Shown piece after piece: positions 12,621-23,785 of a stretch of 64,000 bases of DNA. The stretch comes from Combretum micranthum (lineage: Eukaryota; Streptophyta; Magnoliopsida; Myrtales; Combretaceae), in contig JAMXBD010001198.1 in the NCBI GenBank assembly GCA_024138025.1, positions 186,001 to 250,000 of the forward strand, written 5' to 3'. Below the pieces are notes generated by a model. That model was not told where the DNA came from and made no database searches. It was given only the letters and a program-made list of their open reading frames with translations. A program made the translations under genes and the position numbers. How positions within the stretch are numbered: the first letter of the stretch is position 1; each line of letters opens with the position of its first letter.

Positions 12621-12801
12621 TTAAGTTTTTGTTAGGGTTGAAACATAATGCTAACATAACTTTTGTAAAACTTTTCCTATTTTGAAAATATCTCTTAGTA
12701 GATCTAAGCTTTTGTCACGCCCCATAGGGATATCCTAAACGTAACAGTCCACCGCATGCCATATAAGAATCTCAAATTACTATCCAAGTCCTTCGGGAGC
12801 C

Positions 12802-14214
12802 TGTAGGGTTTTATTGATATAAAATTTCGAAAATTTTATTAAAACGCAGCGGAAAAATGAAAAAACTCTATACCAGTATCCATGTTTCTTGATTAGATTT
12901 GAACAAAAAGGGGGTTTCTTTTATATACCTTATATTGATGCTTCAAAACGATCAGCAGATCGGATTTGTAGGAACCGTAGTCTCTCAATCCCTCTACTGT
13001 ATCCACACGCGAACGATTGTGTGTTAGCACTCAAGAACACGAATCCAATTCATGTAGGAATTATGTTTCTCCTTTTTCTCTCTTTTAGGTTTGCAGAATT
13101 TCTCTGCCGTCTAATGTAACGTCAAAGAGTCTGACCTAAAAGGCTATCTATAGATCTATATATATATAGACATGTAGGAAACCCTAAAGGAAACCTAGAA
13201 GATTATATGATGAGATATTTATTTAATATTTATTAAAATACATTATTTCATTAAATTAATTATCTATCATAATCATTTTATTCTTAAACTATTTAAGAAT
13301 AATAAATATAATAATTCTATAAGTTTAAATATAAACTTATAATATATTTCATTCGTTCTTTTATGTGTGACCATGTAGGTACACCTAATGTGGCAGTAGG
13401 TTTTAAAAACCTTTAGACTACAAGACATCATTGGTCTCTACCAAGACTTATGTACCCAAATTAGGTGAATATCAGTAATCGATTTTTGTATGATCTATAA
13501 TTTATGTCATTATCCTTTTTGTCACATGATATCTAGATTGAACATAAGACATGGAGTGTCATTCTTATATTGTTCAATCTTATCATTTCTGATTTTCAAG
13601 TGATCTGATAATACAAATGAAATTTATCACACTATCAATTCATTTGAGCATGGCCATGCATTTCTTAGTCTCACTTATCGAGGGGCCCAGAGATATCTCT
13701 CTCATAACAAGAGGGATAAATCCCATCTTAATCACTCAACTTTCTCTACATGATATACATTATGCCCAAACTTAACCTTTATAATTATCCGGTTAGAGAC
13801 AACGTTTGATTGAGTTGAAACATAACGTTTCTCATGTTGGAACCTATGGTGATTTCAGGTCTAAGGATACGTTGACATAGTTATTATGAAAATCACTTAT
13901 GACAATATTCCATGTAGTGATCTCATAGTGGGTCAGTTCAGTACATAGTCATCTAATATGTGCCTATGAGTTTCATTTGTATCACCATATAAATAGACAT
14001 CCCATGTTTATCAAATAAAAACTCATACTAGATTTAATTCATTATCATTCCCATAACAATGAGCATCTAGGAACATTTAGAATAATAAATTATTCATGGA
14101 TTTTTATTATAAAGTAAATATGCAAACAATATAAAAGAAATGCCTCTGTTTATTTATATATATAAATATCAAATGACAATATCCAGTAATTGGCCAAGGG
14201 CACAATCACTAACA
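12802..14214 (-). mobile_element. Solo LTR, 1413 bp
   Basis: Bounded by TG at 12802 and CA at 14214 (read on the minus strand, TGTTAGTGATTG...CCTACA). It is flanked by GAGCC (12797-12801) and GAGTC (14215-14219), a 5-bp target duplication with one mismatch. It sits in the middle of copy B, whose sequence resumes on the other side. No internal coding region is present, so the element was reduced by LTR-LTR recombination. The 76-codon frame at 12889-13119 lies within it and is not a gene. The minus orientation comes from the TGTTAGTG start, which I recognise as a common plant LTR end. Confidence 0.75.
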
Positions 14215-14751
14215 GAGTCTTGTATAGATGTAAGGCGTCCCTTTACGACAATAGAATACTCTATTCAATGGAGTTAAGAAGTTTAATCGGAAATCAATAG
14301 CATTAGATAATAAATCAATACGCATAAACAGTAAGTTACAAAGTCCAAGGGGCATTCCCCACAAAAGAATATTTAATAGTCCATTACAGCCATCCAGTCT
14401 TTTGGTTTCCTGTGGAAGTCTAAACAAATTGAATACAACTTCTATAGGAAACACCTAGCTCCTGTACCTGAGCTGTAGCCTATCTTGGTCTAAGCCAAAT
14501 AAACTCGTGCTGCAACAAATAAAAACTATAGGGGTGTAAGCTATACTAGCTTAGTGAGTGAAAACTTCCATATCACAATTATAACACATCATGTAATCAA
14601 GTGATTAATCAGACAAATGATATGCACCAAACACGTGAATTCAGCAAACATATGACCAGTCGGAAATCATATGTGGATGGACTTGCGCCCTCCATCCTGG
14701 GTTAGCAGATTAACGAATCTTGCAGTACGACGCCGTTCAGGCTCATGGTCA

Positions 14752-14865
14752 ACCAACTCATATATTCATTTTATGGATCACGATTAACCAACTCATATTT
14801 GTTTTATGGATCATGATTAACCAACTCATATTCGTTTTATGGATCACGAAAAACCAACAAATGCT
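14752..14865. repeat. Tandem repeat, 33-35-bp unit, three copies
   Basis: ACCAACTCATAT...TTTTATGGATCA recurs at 14752, 14787 and 14820, with a fourth partial copy. It lies within copy B. Confidence 0.85.
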
Positions 14866-17800
14866 AATACTCCCCATCGTGTTATGAATGCGTTCAATTT
14901 CATTTTCCATTCTGAATAATCAATTATCCAATTCTTATAGGTTATAATCAATATTCGCAGACAATCCATCCTAGTTCATCTATACAAGCAATGATTTATC
15001 ACCCGACTTCGATATTCTTTAAATTCAACTTCACATAACAACAACAAACATATATAATTCCCATTTAACCCCATCATACATATTCATTTTGTCTTTGCTA
15101 AGTAACTAGTGCAACTATTATTACAATCACAAGCAATAATTGAAATTGGAAGTGATACTCACTCGGTCATGGTACGCTGATCTTTTAATAGTAGTAATCG
15201 AGTGGTAAGGACTCGTCGGTTCGGGATCACCTACCAAGGAAGAATACCCTAATAAGTACTTCATCACTTAACTAATCCAAACTATGCATTAAAACTAGTC
15301 AAAATCGTAATTCTCGCTATTTGCAGAAGTTACGAATTAAAACAGCCATAACTTGGTTATTTTAACTCGGAATTTCGCAAATTTTATATCGATTTCTATC
15401 TGCTTCGAAAGATCTATCTAATTCTAATATCATTTCCAAGTTTTGAAAGCATTTAGGTCACGGAACAGAGGGATCAGATCTGATCAGTAACCTTTCCTAT
15501 TTCCGAAAAAGAGTTTTGTACTTGTTTGAAATGTACCTAGTTGATAATTCAAGTATATATGAAGTATGAATGATTTCCTAACATGAATGACATGTGATGA
15601 GTTTAATGTATGCATGATTTTGATGATTTTTGATAAAAAGAAATTTTTAGAATTCCTTACTTTTGCAAGGTTCCAACAATAACTACTTCTTAAAAATCTA
15701 GTTTTCTAACTTTGGCATCACACTAGTGTTTTGGATTTCATTCTTATGAATTTCTAGTTATCTTAATTAAAAGTGAGTCTTCATCATATATACTACCTAA
15801 GGCTTTCATTTCTACGTAAAAATTTGCATTTTACACTTTGCAAATATGTTTTCAAATAAGATTTACTCAAAAATCCGAATTTTAGAAAATCTACTTTTTG
15901 AATGAGTCATTTGGGAAAAACTTGTGTAATGCATTAAAAATTTAAGACTTTACTATATCTACTACCTAAGGACTTCATTTAATACATAAAACATTCATTT
16001 TGAGCTTGAACAATAGGTGTTTACTTAGGCATCATCCAAAGTTACGATTTTACAAGTTGACTACTAACTCAAAATTTTCCATATTGAATCTACTTCTTGT
16101 TTTACACATTAATCTCATCTAAACTCATTTCAACTTATAAAAATCACTACTTAATGATATATTACTTATACCTTCATTTTTCATATAAAACATGAGTTTC
16201 AAAGTTGATCCAAGGGTTTTTAAAATAGGGCTTTAAAGTCATACGAATTTTCTTTTGAACATTTCTAACAAAAACCTTTTCTTTTTAAGTTCCTGTCTTA
16301 TCTACATAAAGATCTATCAACTATCACATTTATATACACAAGACTAAATCTTTATGAGCATTAATGCATGAAAACATAAAATATTTATATGAACATGAAT
16401 GTCAAGTATAATATGAGTGTCTAAGTGCTAGATCTACTACTTATAATGCATAAAAATGAGTTTAAGGGTATGAACATATATTTTCATGCAAGATCTCTAC
16501 TTTTACATGCATGAACATGATAATATCTCAACAAAAGCTCATCAAACACAAGATCTACTCTTGTGATGGCTTGATATTTATGTATTAGCATTTTCTTATC
16601 CCTAGCACTTGCTCATGGGGATTTAAGATGAAAATATACATGAATGATCTTACCATTACAAGATTAAGTAGTAAGAAAGCTTTAAAACTATCACCTAAAG
16701 ATGGATTTGGTGAAGAAATGAACTTGATGTGTGTGTGTGAGGAGGGGTTGGGGCTCACGGCAATGGGAGAGGAATAGAGAGGGTTTTGTGACTTTTTTGA
16801 ACAAATGAAATGAAATGAAGGAGAGAGAAAGTTAGAGATTATTTATATTAAGTGTAATTAGGGTTTATTTGAATAATAAAAGAAGAAAAATAAATTAGAT
16901 AGAGGGAAACAAGGGGGGGATTTGCGGGGTCTTGTGAGGGGGAGAGAGAGAAAGAATTAAATTTGTTTGAAAAATTGGAATTTATGTAATAAAAGTGTTA
17001 AATGTAATAATTTAGTAGAAGAAACAAAAATTTCTTGGAAAAGAAAATATAATGAGTAGTTGTAAGGATGTAAGATTAGGGTATGGGTTATGCGTGTTGT
17101 AGGTTGTACTTGTGAATAGTGATAAATAGTTGACAAGACATCTACTTTACCGGTAGAAAAGAAAATACGGGAAAAAGGCTATAACTGTAATTTTTATTAC
17201 CAGAAAAATTATAAAACTTATATTTTTGAAATCCTTATAAAATTTTGGTTCTAAAGAGTATTCCGGAATATTTTTTTGAGTTTCTAGTTCCGGGGCTCGC
17301 TTTTCCGTAATGGGGCTCGGGAAGGTCAGTTATAGAAAATTTTTCGAAATAAAAACTTTCCATGGTTTGAAATATACTTTGAAACAATATTTCAAAAATT
17401 ATTTTATAAAAGTTCTTTTGATATGAAACCGAATGAAAGCTGGATATAGGGTTTCTAAGTTTCTTTCACAAGGCTTAAACTAATCCGGTTTAGGGTTTCG
17501 CTTTCCGGTTTTCAAAGTTTATTTGATTACTAGAAAAACCGGGGATTACTGCTTTACTCCTCAAAACCATTCATTTATGATACCTATTCCCTAAGCCCTT
17601 CATATTTAATGTCAAAATACTCATTTTGGAGTTGGAAAATAGCTTTTCTAAATAGGTGACTTTTTTCCATCCGAGTTTCCAAAAATTATTTTTGTTGCAA
17701 CTAAAATAGATCTTGAACTTTTTAACATATTCTCATTTTTATTATGCTACTACAAGTCTTTTATGTACATAAGACAAAAATCTATGGCATTTATGTACTC

Positions 17801-18143
17801 AAAACAACTAGATCTAGTATATCATGCAAGTCATGAATGCAAATGCAACATCAACATTATGTAGATGAGATTAATAGATGATTACATGCACAAAATATCA
17901 ATAATAACAACATAAAACAATAATATAGCAAAATAATAGTAAAACAACTTAAATATCAAGATCCACAACATTGTGATGGCAAGAATCTCATGCTTAAGTG
18001 TTTCCACATCCTTAGAATAAAGCTTATGGGGATTTTAGTGGAACCACACATGTATGACTTTGTCATTGCATGTTTTATTATGGTAGAATCAATATCCATT
18101 ACCTACTTAGTGTTTGAAGAAAGAAGACTTGAAGAAAAATAAA

Positions 18144-18171
<28 letters not shown>
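18144..18171. repeat. (GT)n microsatellite
   Basis: About 14 GT dinucleotides in uninterrupted series. Confidence 0.95.
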
Positions 18172-18174
<3 letters not shown>

Positions 18175-18285
18175 AAGGGAGGGGAGGCTCACGGCATGGA
18201 GAGGAAAAGAGAGGAGAGAAAAACTTTTTCAAAGTTTTATTTTTGTGAAAGAAAAAGAAAGTGTAAAGGTAAAGGTATAAAAGTG

Positions 18286-18296
18286 TTTATATAGGG
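18286..18296 (-). promoter_or_regulatory. TATA-box-like element in LTR copy B
   Basis: The minus strand reads CCTATATAAACAC and is followed by a CT-rich leader. A weaker TTAATATAAATAATC lies at the matching place (about 16840) in the other duplicated unit. Confidence 0.45.
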
Positions 18297-19010
18297 AAAT
18301 GGATCAGGGTTTGTGTGATTAACTAATTGAAGAAAAAATCAAACAAATGAGAGAGTATAGGGGAGAGGGGCACCGGTTTAAAAAAAGGGAGAGAGAGAGA
18401 GTTGTGTGATTTGTTTTATATAATAAAATTCAAATTTAATAAATAATTTGAATAATAAAATGTACTAGAAAAGCAAATTTGTAAGGAAAATGATGTAAGA
18501 TTGTAAGAATAGTTTGTAAGGATAGGTTGTAAGGATATAAGAATAGGGTATGGGTGGTTGTCCTTGTGAATAGTGTGATTAGAAATCAAAAGTAGATTAG
18601 ACAATTAAATTACTGGTAGTAATGAAAATACGATAAAGGCTATAACTATAATTTTTATAAACCGAAAAATTATATAACTGATATATTTGGAAATCTTATG
18701 AAATTACAAGTCTAACGGTATTAACAGCATATTCTTGATATCTCGAGCCCTGAGACATGCTTTTCAAAATCTGTATTCGATCGGATTCAAAATAGGCCAA
18801 AAATTTACCAATTTGATATTTTTAAGCATCCTAATATTATTACGAACCAATCTATACTCTACACTCATATTTCGACTTCTCAGTTAAAGAACACGGAATT
18901 GTCGGATCTAAACTGCTAGGGTTTCTTGAGGATTTGTTGACTTAGAGTTTCCGGTTGACTTTTCGGTTTAAGGTTTAAGCTTGAAACTACCATAAAACGA
19001 GGGGTTTACA

Positions 19011-20239
19011 ATTAGGTTTAATTAGGTTTTGATCAAATAGAGTTCACAAATAGGTAATGCAATTATTAAATTGATATCAACTAGTTAGAAATTAAGAATG
19101 TTGAAAGAGGTATTAGTTTAATATTGGAATTCTACTGATTAAAAATTTAATAATTCAAATTGGACTATATTTTTTATGAATTACATAGCCATATCTAGTC
19201 TAGTGTTGATTGGAGAAATCTAGATAGTTTTGCAATTGAAATTTGATAATATCATTCTTGACTTGTGAATTAATAGTTTTAATAGGATATTGATATTAGG
19301 GTTTGTAGTTAATTTGTTAATTAATATTACTTTAATTTTTAGGTTAAATAGTAGTAAAAGAAGTAATTACTAGGACTTGAGTTAAATCTACATGAAAAAC
19401 GATACCTTTTCTTATTTGTTGTACTATTATTCGATAGGTATACATGTCTAAATAATGATTGAAACATAGTATTAAGTATAGAATTTTAATTGATTAAACG
19501 ATCATATCAGATGGGTTTTTTTTATTCCTTGTTGTCCTATTCTTTTTCCATTTTTATTTCCAATGAGATAAACAAGAAGCTTTATTAACTGTTAGTTAAG
19601 ATTTTAACAACAGTTAAAATAAAATAGGAAATTATTTAATTGTAAATGAGATGCAAAAAATGGCATATACTAACATTAAAAAAAATGTCAAAGTAGTAAT
19701 CAAATGACCTTGAATGATGCGCAATAGAGGAAAATTTGTATTAAACCTTAATAAAAAAAATACTAAAAAGGCTTCAAAATGGTAGAATTTTACCTTGTCG
19801 AAGTTTTTATGGAAATAAAAAAAATACTTAATTTCAAAGGATAATTAAAAGAAAAAATAAGATTTAATAATGTAGATGTTGTTGATGCTTTTGATCATAA
19901 TTGGAACGAAGAAATGAAAAGAAAAAGTTAAAATTTAATTTGCTTTGTTACATTAATGCTCAAGCTTTTGTTATGAGCTTTTGGGATTGCTGAAAGGGCC
20001 ACCTGACTTGAAAGACCAAGTTTAATAGAATCTTGGGCTCAGTACATGGGTCACTTTACGTACCTATCCATTTGTTTTTTATTTTATTTTAATATTTTAT
20101 ATAACTAGTGTTGGATCAACACCATTAATTTTTCTTCCACTCATTATCTACAATAATTAATTTAATAAAATAATAAAATTGTATGTCTTCAATTATATAA
20201 TTTCTTTGCTAGTTCTAATGTGATAGAGTCAATTAAGGT
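19011..20239. other. AT-rich intergenic DNA, nothing recognised
   Basis: No coding frame, LTR or structured repeat was seen. Confidence 0.45.
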
Positions 20240-21296
20240 TGCTAAACCAGGCTTAGCATGTTCAACCTACAAAACAAGATATGGTGTTGCATCAATGCTT
20301 AATCCACCGCAACCACTATGATGCTTAAGTTAGTAGGCATGCTAATGATGTAACAAGCAACAATTATAAGTAGATGTCCTAGCAACATTTCCCTCCTCAT
20401 GGTACTTGAGGAGGTATTTATAGTGGAACAATCCTTGGCAGTTATTCGTGTAGTAAGATCATAGGATGATGGATGATTGGTGAAGGTTATCATAGACGTT
20501 GATTAAGTCCACTAGTCCACAATTGGTTATGTTGACTCCGAGTAAACGGAAGGAATCTATTGAGTAACCTTTAGTCGGGATTCGTTTGGTCGTAGCATTC
20601 GATGATTGATACCTCAATTTGAATGAATCTGCATTGCTTACGTAACTTTAGGAAAATAATGCATATCTCAACTACCTTAGTCAACCATCTGAATCCCAAC
20701 TAAAAGCTATCATGTGCCAAGCCAAAACAAAAAATAATGGAATTGATTAGAATTTTATTAAAATTTCAAATATCACTACTAATAGTCAAACATAAATCAT
20801 AGGCCTCTCAAGCCCAATCCAACCCATCACCCATCCTAGCCCGGCCCCTTGGGTCTAGGTACGACCTTCTCTAGCCAATCTAGAGTCATGTAAGCAATGC
20901 TAATTTACTCAGCTTAGGACGCTGATTGTCGAATGCTGTGACCAGATATATCACATCCCAAAATTACTTAACATATTCCTTCTAATCACTCGTAGTTAGA
21001 GCAGCCAATCGTGAATTAGTATACTTAATCCATGCCTACGATAACCACTACCAGCCATCCATCATCCAATGATCTAACTACACGAATAACTGCTAAGGAT
21101 CATTCCTGTATAAACACCTTCTCAAGTACCATAATAAAGGAAACATACTTAGACACCTACTTATACTTATTGCTTATTACATCACTAGCATACATACTAA
21201 CTTAAGCATCAAAATGACCATGCTGAACCAAACCCCTTGATACAACACTAACTATATCTTTTCTTGTAGGTCCAACATGCTAAGCTTAGTCTAACA
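20240..21296. repeat. Large inverted repeat, ~410-bp arms, ~230-bp spacer
   Basis: Arm 1 (20240-20653) matches the reverse complement of arm 2 (20884-21296) over its length, roughly three-quarters identical by eye. Shared marks are GGATGATGGATG, CAGTTATTCGTGTAGT, GATGCTTAAGTTAGTA and GCATTGCTTAC. Arm 1 contains GGTATTTATAG, TATA-like, so the arms may be two facing LTR or MITE copies. A transcript through both could fold into a long hairpin. Confidence 0.75.
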
Positions 21297-22200
21297 ACGA
21301 CAATCAAACTCTACCAAATTCAAACTAACAACAGTCACATACCTAAATACAAGACAGAGAAAAAAATGAGAAGTAAAGAAAGAGAAAAAGAGTTTGAAGA
21401 CTCAAATAATATAAACATTGAGAATAATTATGTGCTTTCCCAATATAATATGATAATGCTATCAAGAAACATGTAGAATGTTTACTTTAATATGCAAGAG
21501 AGGAATATAATATCTGTTTCCTTTCTAATAAATATTATGGTATTTTGGTTCATGGAGTAGTCATACCATAAGATTTAGAATTGTTATTATTCTCTATTAA
21601 AGAACTATTATTTATTATTAGTACCAACCAGATGACTGTTCTAAATTTTTTTAATGCATATTTCATACTTTACCATGAGTAACTAAACCATTAGTTTGTA
21701 GAAAAAATCTTTAATATCTAACCACCATAGCTTACCTAACATTTAGAGAACCTTTTTTTTATGCTACCTAATATAAGTAATATTGAATTAACAACCCCTC
21801 TCTCTCATCACCTTGATAGTCCAACATCAAACTACTTGATAGGAATCAAGTCAGAAGCCCTATTACAAGGGTTAGAGTTAAGGGATTGCGAAACTTGGTT
21901 TAGAGAGTGTTGATTAATCAACCTTATGAAGATAAATGTAGTTTTCTTTATAGCTATAGGATTCATTCTACAAGTGGATACACATCAATTTGTGTTAAAA
22001 ATGATGAAAGAGTAAAGAAGACAAAGGAGACTTGACAATCACGCCCATGACAATCATTGAAGACAAACGAGGAAATCCAATTGCTTATCATGCTTGTGCT
22101 ACGGAGGGTCATCATGTTGTTGTGGATGATGAGCCAATAACTCCTACGTGGTGTCGTGATAGAGTAAATTATGGTTGTGACTTCATTAGTGAAAGATAGT
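21297..22200. other. Unassigned sequence upstream of CRM-like element
   Basis: Partly non-repetitive in appearance. Short stretches look once-coding but no domain is recognisable. The start of the 5' LTR of the next element may lie in the last part. Confidence 0.35.
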
Positions 22201-22783
22201 GATATTTTATGTCAATGAGATCATGCCTTTTGGGTTGCCACTAATCATATTAAAGAAATTATGATGCATGAATCTTGTCCTATATCACACTCATAGTACA
22301 CACGGAGCTTTATCAATAGTGACTCGGCCAATGATGAAGCCAAAGTTTGATTTATCTAATACTTTCCTCTTATTTTATTAGATATTTTTTATTAGATTTT
22401 TAATGATTATTACTACTTTGCCCTTAACTTAAGTTATGAGTATATAAGGGACATTCTTTGTAACCATTATGACTATCATTAGTTTGAATGAAATTTACTT
22501 CTTTTGAGCATTCTTCTCTTGAAACCCTACCTCTTATAAATCAATCTTGATTGTGACAAGTTGCAAACACGAGTGAGTTATTGTGAGTCATATCAATTAC
22601 TTGCAAGTGCTATATCCCTCTTTGTTTTTCTTGGTGAGTTATATCTAAGCTGAGTAAAGAAACTATCTTTACTTTGCAAGAAAACCCTAATACTTATGAT
22701 AGGTCTTAGGGCTTTCTTTTGGGTTAACTAATATTGACCTATAGATATACTAGTGATTAATTTCATAAGCATATCATATTTAT
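22200..22783 (+). mobile_element. 5' LTR (3' portion) of CRM-like gypsy element
   Basis: It precedes a tRNA-iMet-type PBS and contains TATATAAGGG at 22441. The left boundary is unknown because no second LTR copy survives in the window. Confidence 0.5.
22441..22447 (+). promoter_or_regulatory. LTR TATA box
   Basis: TATATAA, about 340 bp upstream of the PBS, within the putative 5' LTR. Confidence 0.5.
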
Positions 22784-22797
22784 TGGTATCAAATCAC
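22784..22797 (+). other. Primer binding site remnant (tRNA-iMet type)
   Basis: TGGTATCAAATCAC resembles TGGTATCAGAGC, the plant PBS complementary to initiator tRNA-Met. It is followed by gag-like sequence. Confidence 0.6.
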
Positions 22798-22979
22798 AGT
22801 TTATAATTAGTTGTCTCTGCCATTATTACGCGTTCATATGTGCTTGAGTTTTGTAGTTGTGATTTGATATTAAGGTTTAATATCAATTTCAAGGTTGTGA
22901 TTGTGGTTTCTAGTTATGTATCATAAAGATATCGAACGAAAGTGTGTAAGGAAATTTTAGTGAGGAAGTTAATAGTGGA

Positions 22980-23785
22980 GTTCGCGGAAATGGAGAGGCT
23001 TAAGGTAATAATGCGTGTAATAGATGAGTCCAAATTGATGATGAGAGGACTGTAAACTAACAAATATAGGCTTTGGCTACTGTAGTCAATACTCTTACCT
23101 TAACAATTCAACAATTAGTGCAAAACCCTAATGTAGCGCAAGATCGTGCAGAAATACTACCCTACCACCTCCTGATGATGGTAGGCTAGGAGAAGTTATA
23201 AGGGGTGATTTTCATTATGGAGATGCCTATGGAAGAGGATTTAGACCACCTAGGGGTTTAGAACGTGTAAAGTTACAAATGTCTTCCTTTTTCAAGAAGT
23301 GGTATGGCGGATGATTATCTTGATTGGGAAGATAAAGTTGAAGGATTTTTATATGTTATGATATTGAAGAACATACATAAGTTCAATTAGCTGTAATAAA
23401 ATTTATGGGTTATGCTACCTTATGGTGGAAGAATTTAGTGAGTACTAGGAGAAACGATAGAGAAGAAGAGATTTAGACTTGGCAAGAGATGAAAAGAGTG
23501 CTAAGAAAGATGTTTGTCCTGACATATTATCATCATGAGATTTTTATGTGCCTCCAGTCTCTTAGATTTAAAACTTCACAGATATGATACTCCTGAAGAG
23601 GCCATCTTATTAGCTCTTACGATGGAACGACAGAGGTTGAATTATCCTTACAAATTGACTAACAACATGTGCATCTTCTTAGAAATCTTATAATTCGGAT
23701 AGTAGGAAATCTAGTAAGGGGACTTCTAATAAGTCCAGTAAAAAAGGAGAGTTTAGTAATTTTGTGAGAAGTAAAAGATATAATT
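22980..23785 (+). pseudogene. Gag N-terminal part, CRM-like Ty3/gypsy element
   Basis: Seen around 23310-23560: DDYLDWEDKVEGFLY, then VIKFMGYATLWWKNL and WQEMKRVLRKMF in alternating frames. This is the order of the retrotransposon Gag capsid domain. A Ser/Lys-rich linker (KSSKGTSNKSSKKGEF) runs up to 23784, where a foreign LTR interrupts it. The gag zinc knuckle reappears past the insertion at 25650. Many stops and frameshifts are present. Gag would form the particle that packages element RNA; this copy cannot make it. Confidence 0.75.

Larger units (their letters stand above)
10218..12712 (-). mobile_element. Degenerate LTR-like element, copy A (partial)
   Basis: It starts (on the plus strand) with TGTCATGCCCC and a CCTAAACGCGACAGTCCAC block. 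Both recur at 12713, at the start of copy B. Further shared blocks are a GATGTAAGG segment, a tract ending AGCTTAGTGA, and CATAACTTG...GGAATTTCGCAA (about 11577 here, 15346 in copy B). It is entirely non-coding. The promoter-like motifs of the fuller copy B point to minus-strand orientation. Family not assigned. Confidence 0.6.
16556..18790 (-). repeat. 1.4-kb tandem duplication containing promoter-like segment
   Basis: 16556-17340 and 17968-18790 match along their length: a GATGGCTTGAT/GATGGCAAGAA start, GCTCACGGCA, GA-rich tracts, TAGGGTATGGGT, and the ACTATAATTTTTAT region. Offset is about 1410 bp. On the minus strand each has a TATA-like tract upstream of a CT-rich leader. Confidence 0.65.
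12713..19010 (-). mobile_element. Degenerate long LTR-like element, copy B
   Basis: It begins TGTCACGCCCC at 12713, directly after copy A, so the two are head to tail. A solo LTR interrupts it at 12802-14214. Beyond that it follows copy A for about 2 kb and then continues as two tandem segments (16556-17340 and 17968-18790), each with a promoter-like TATA tract followed on the minus strand by a CT-rich leader. No gag or pol is visible. The distal end near 19010 is a guess from loss of similarity. Confidence 0.55.

Noticed and set aside
12889..13119. 76-codon plus-strand frame
   Set aside because: Lies wholly inside the solo LTR; no domain, and LTRs of this type carry chance frames.
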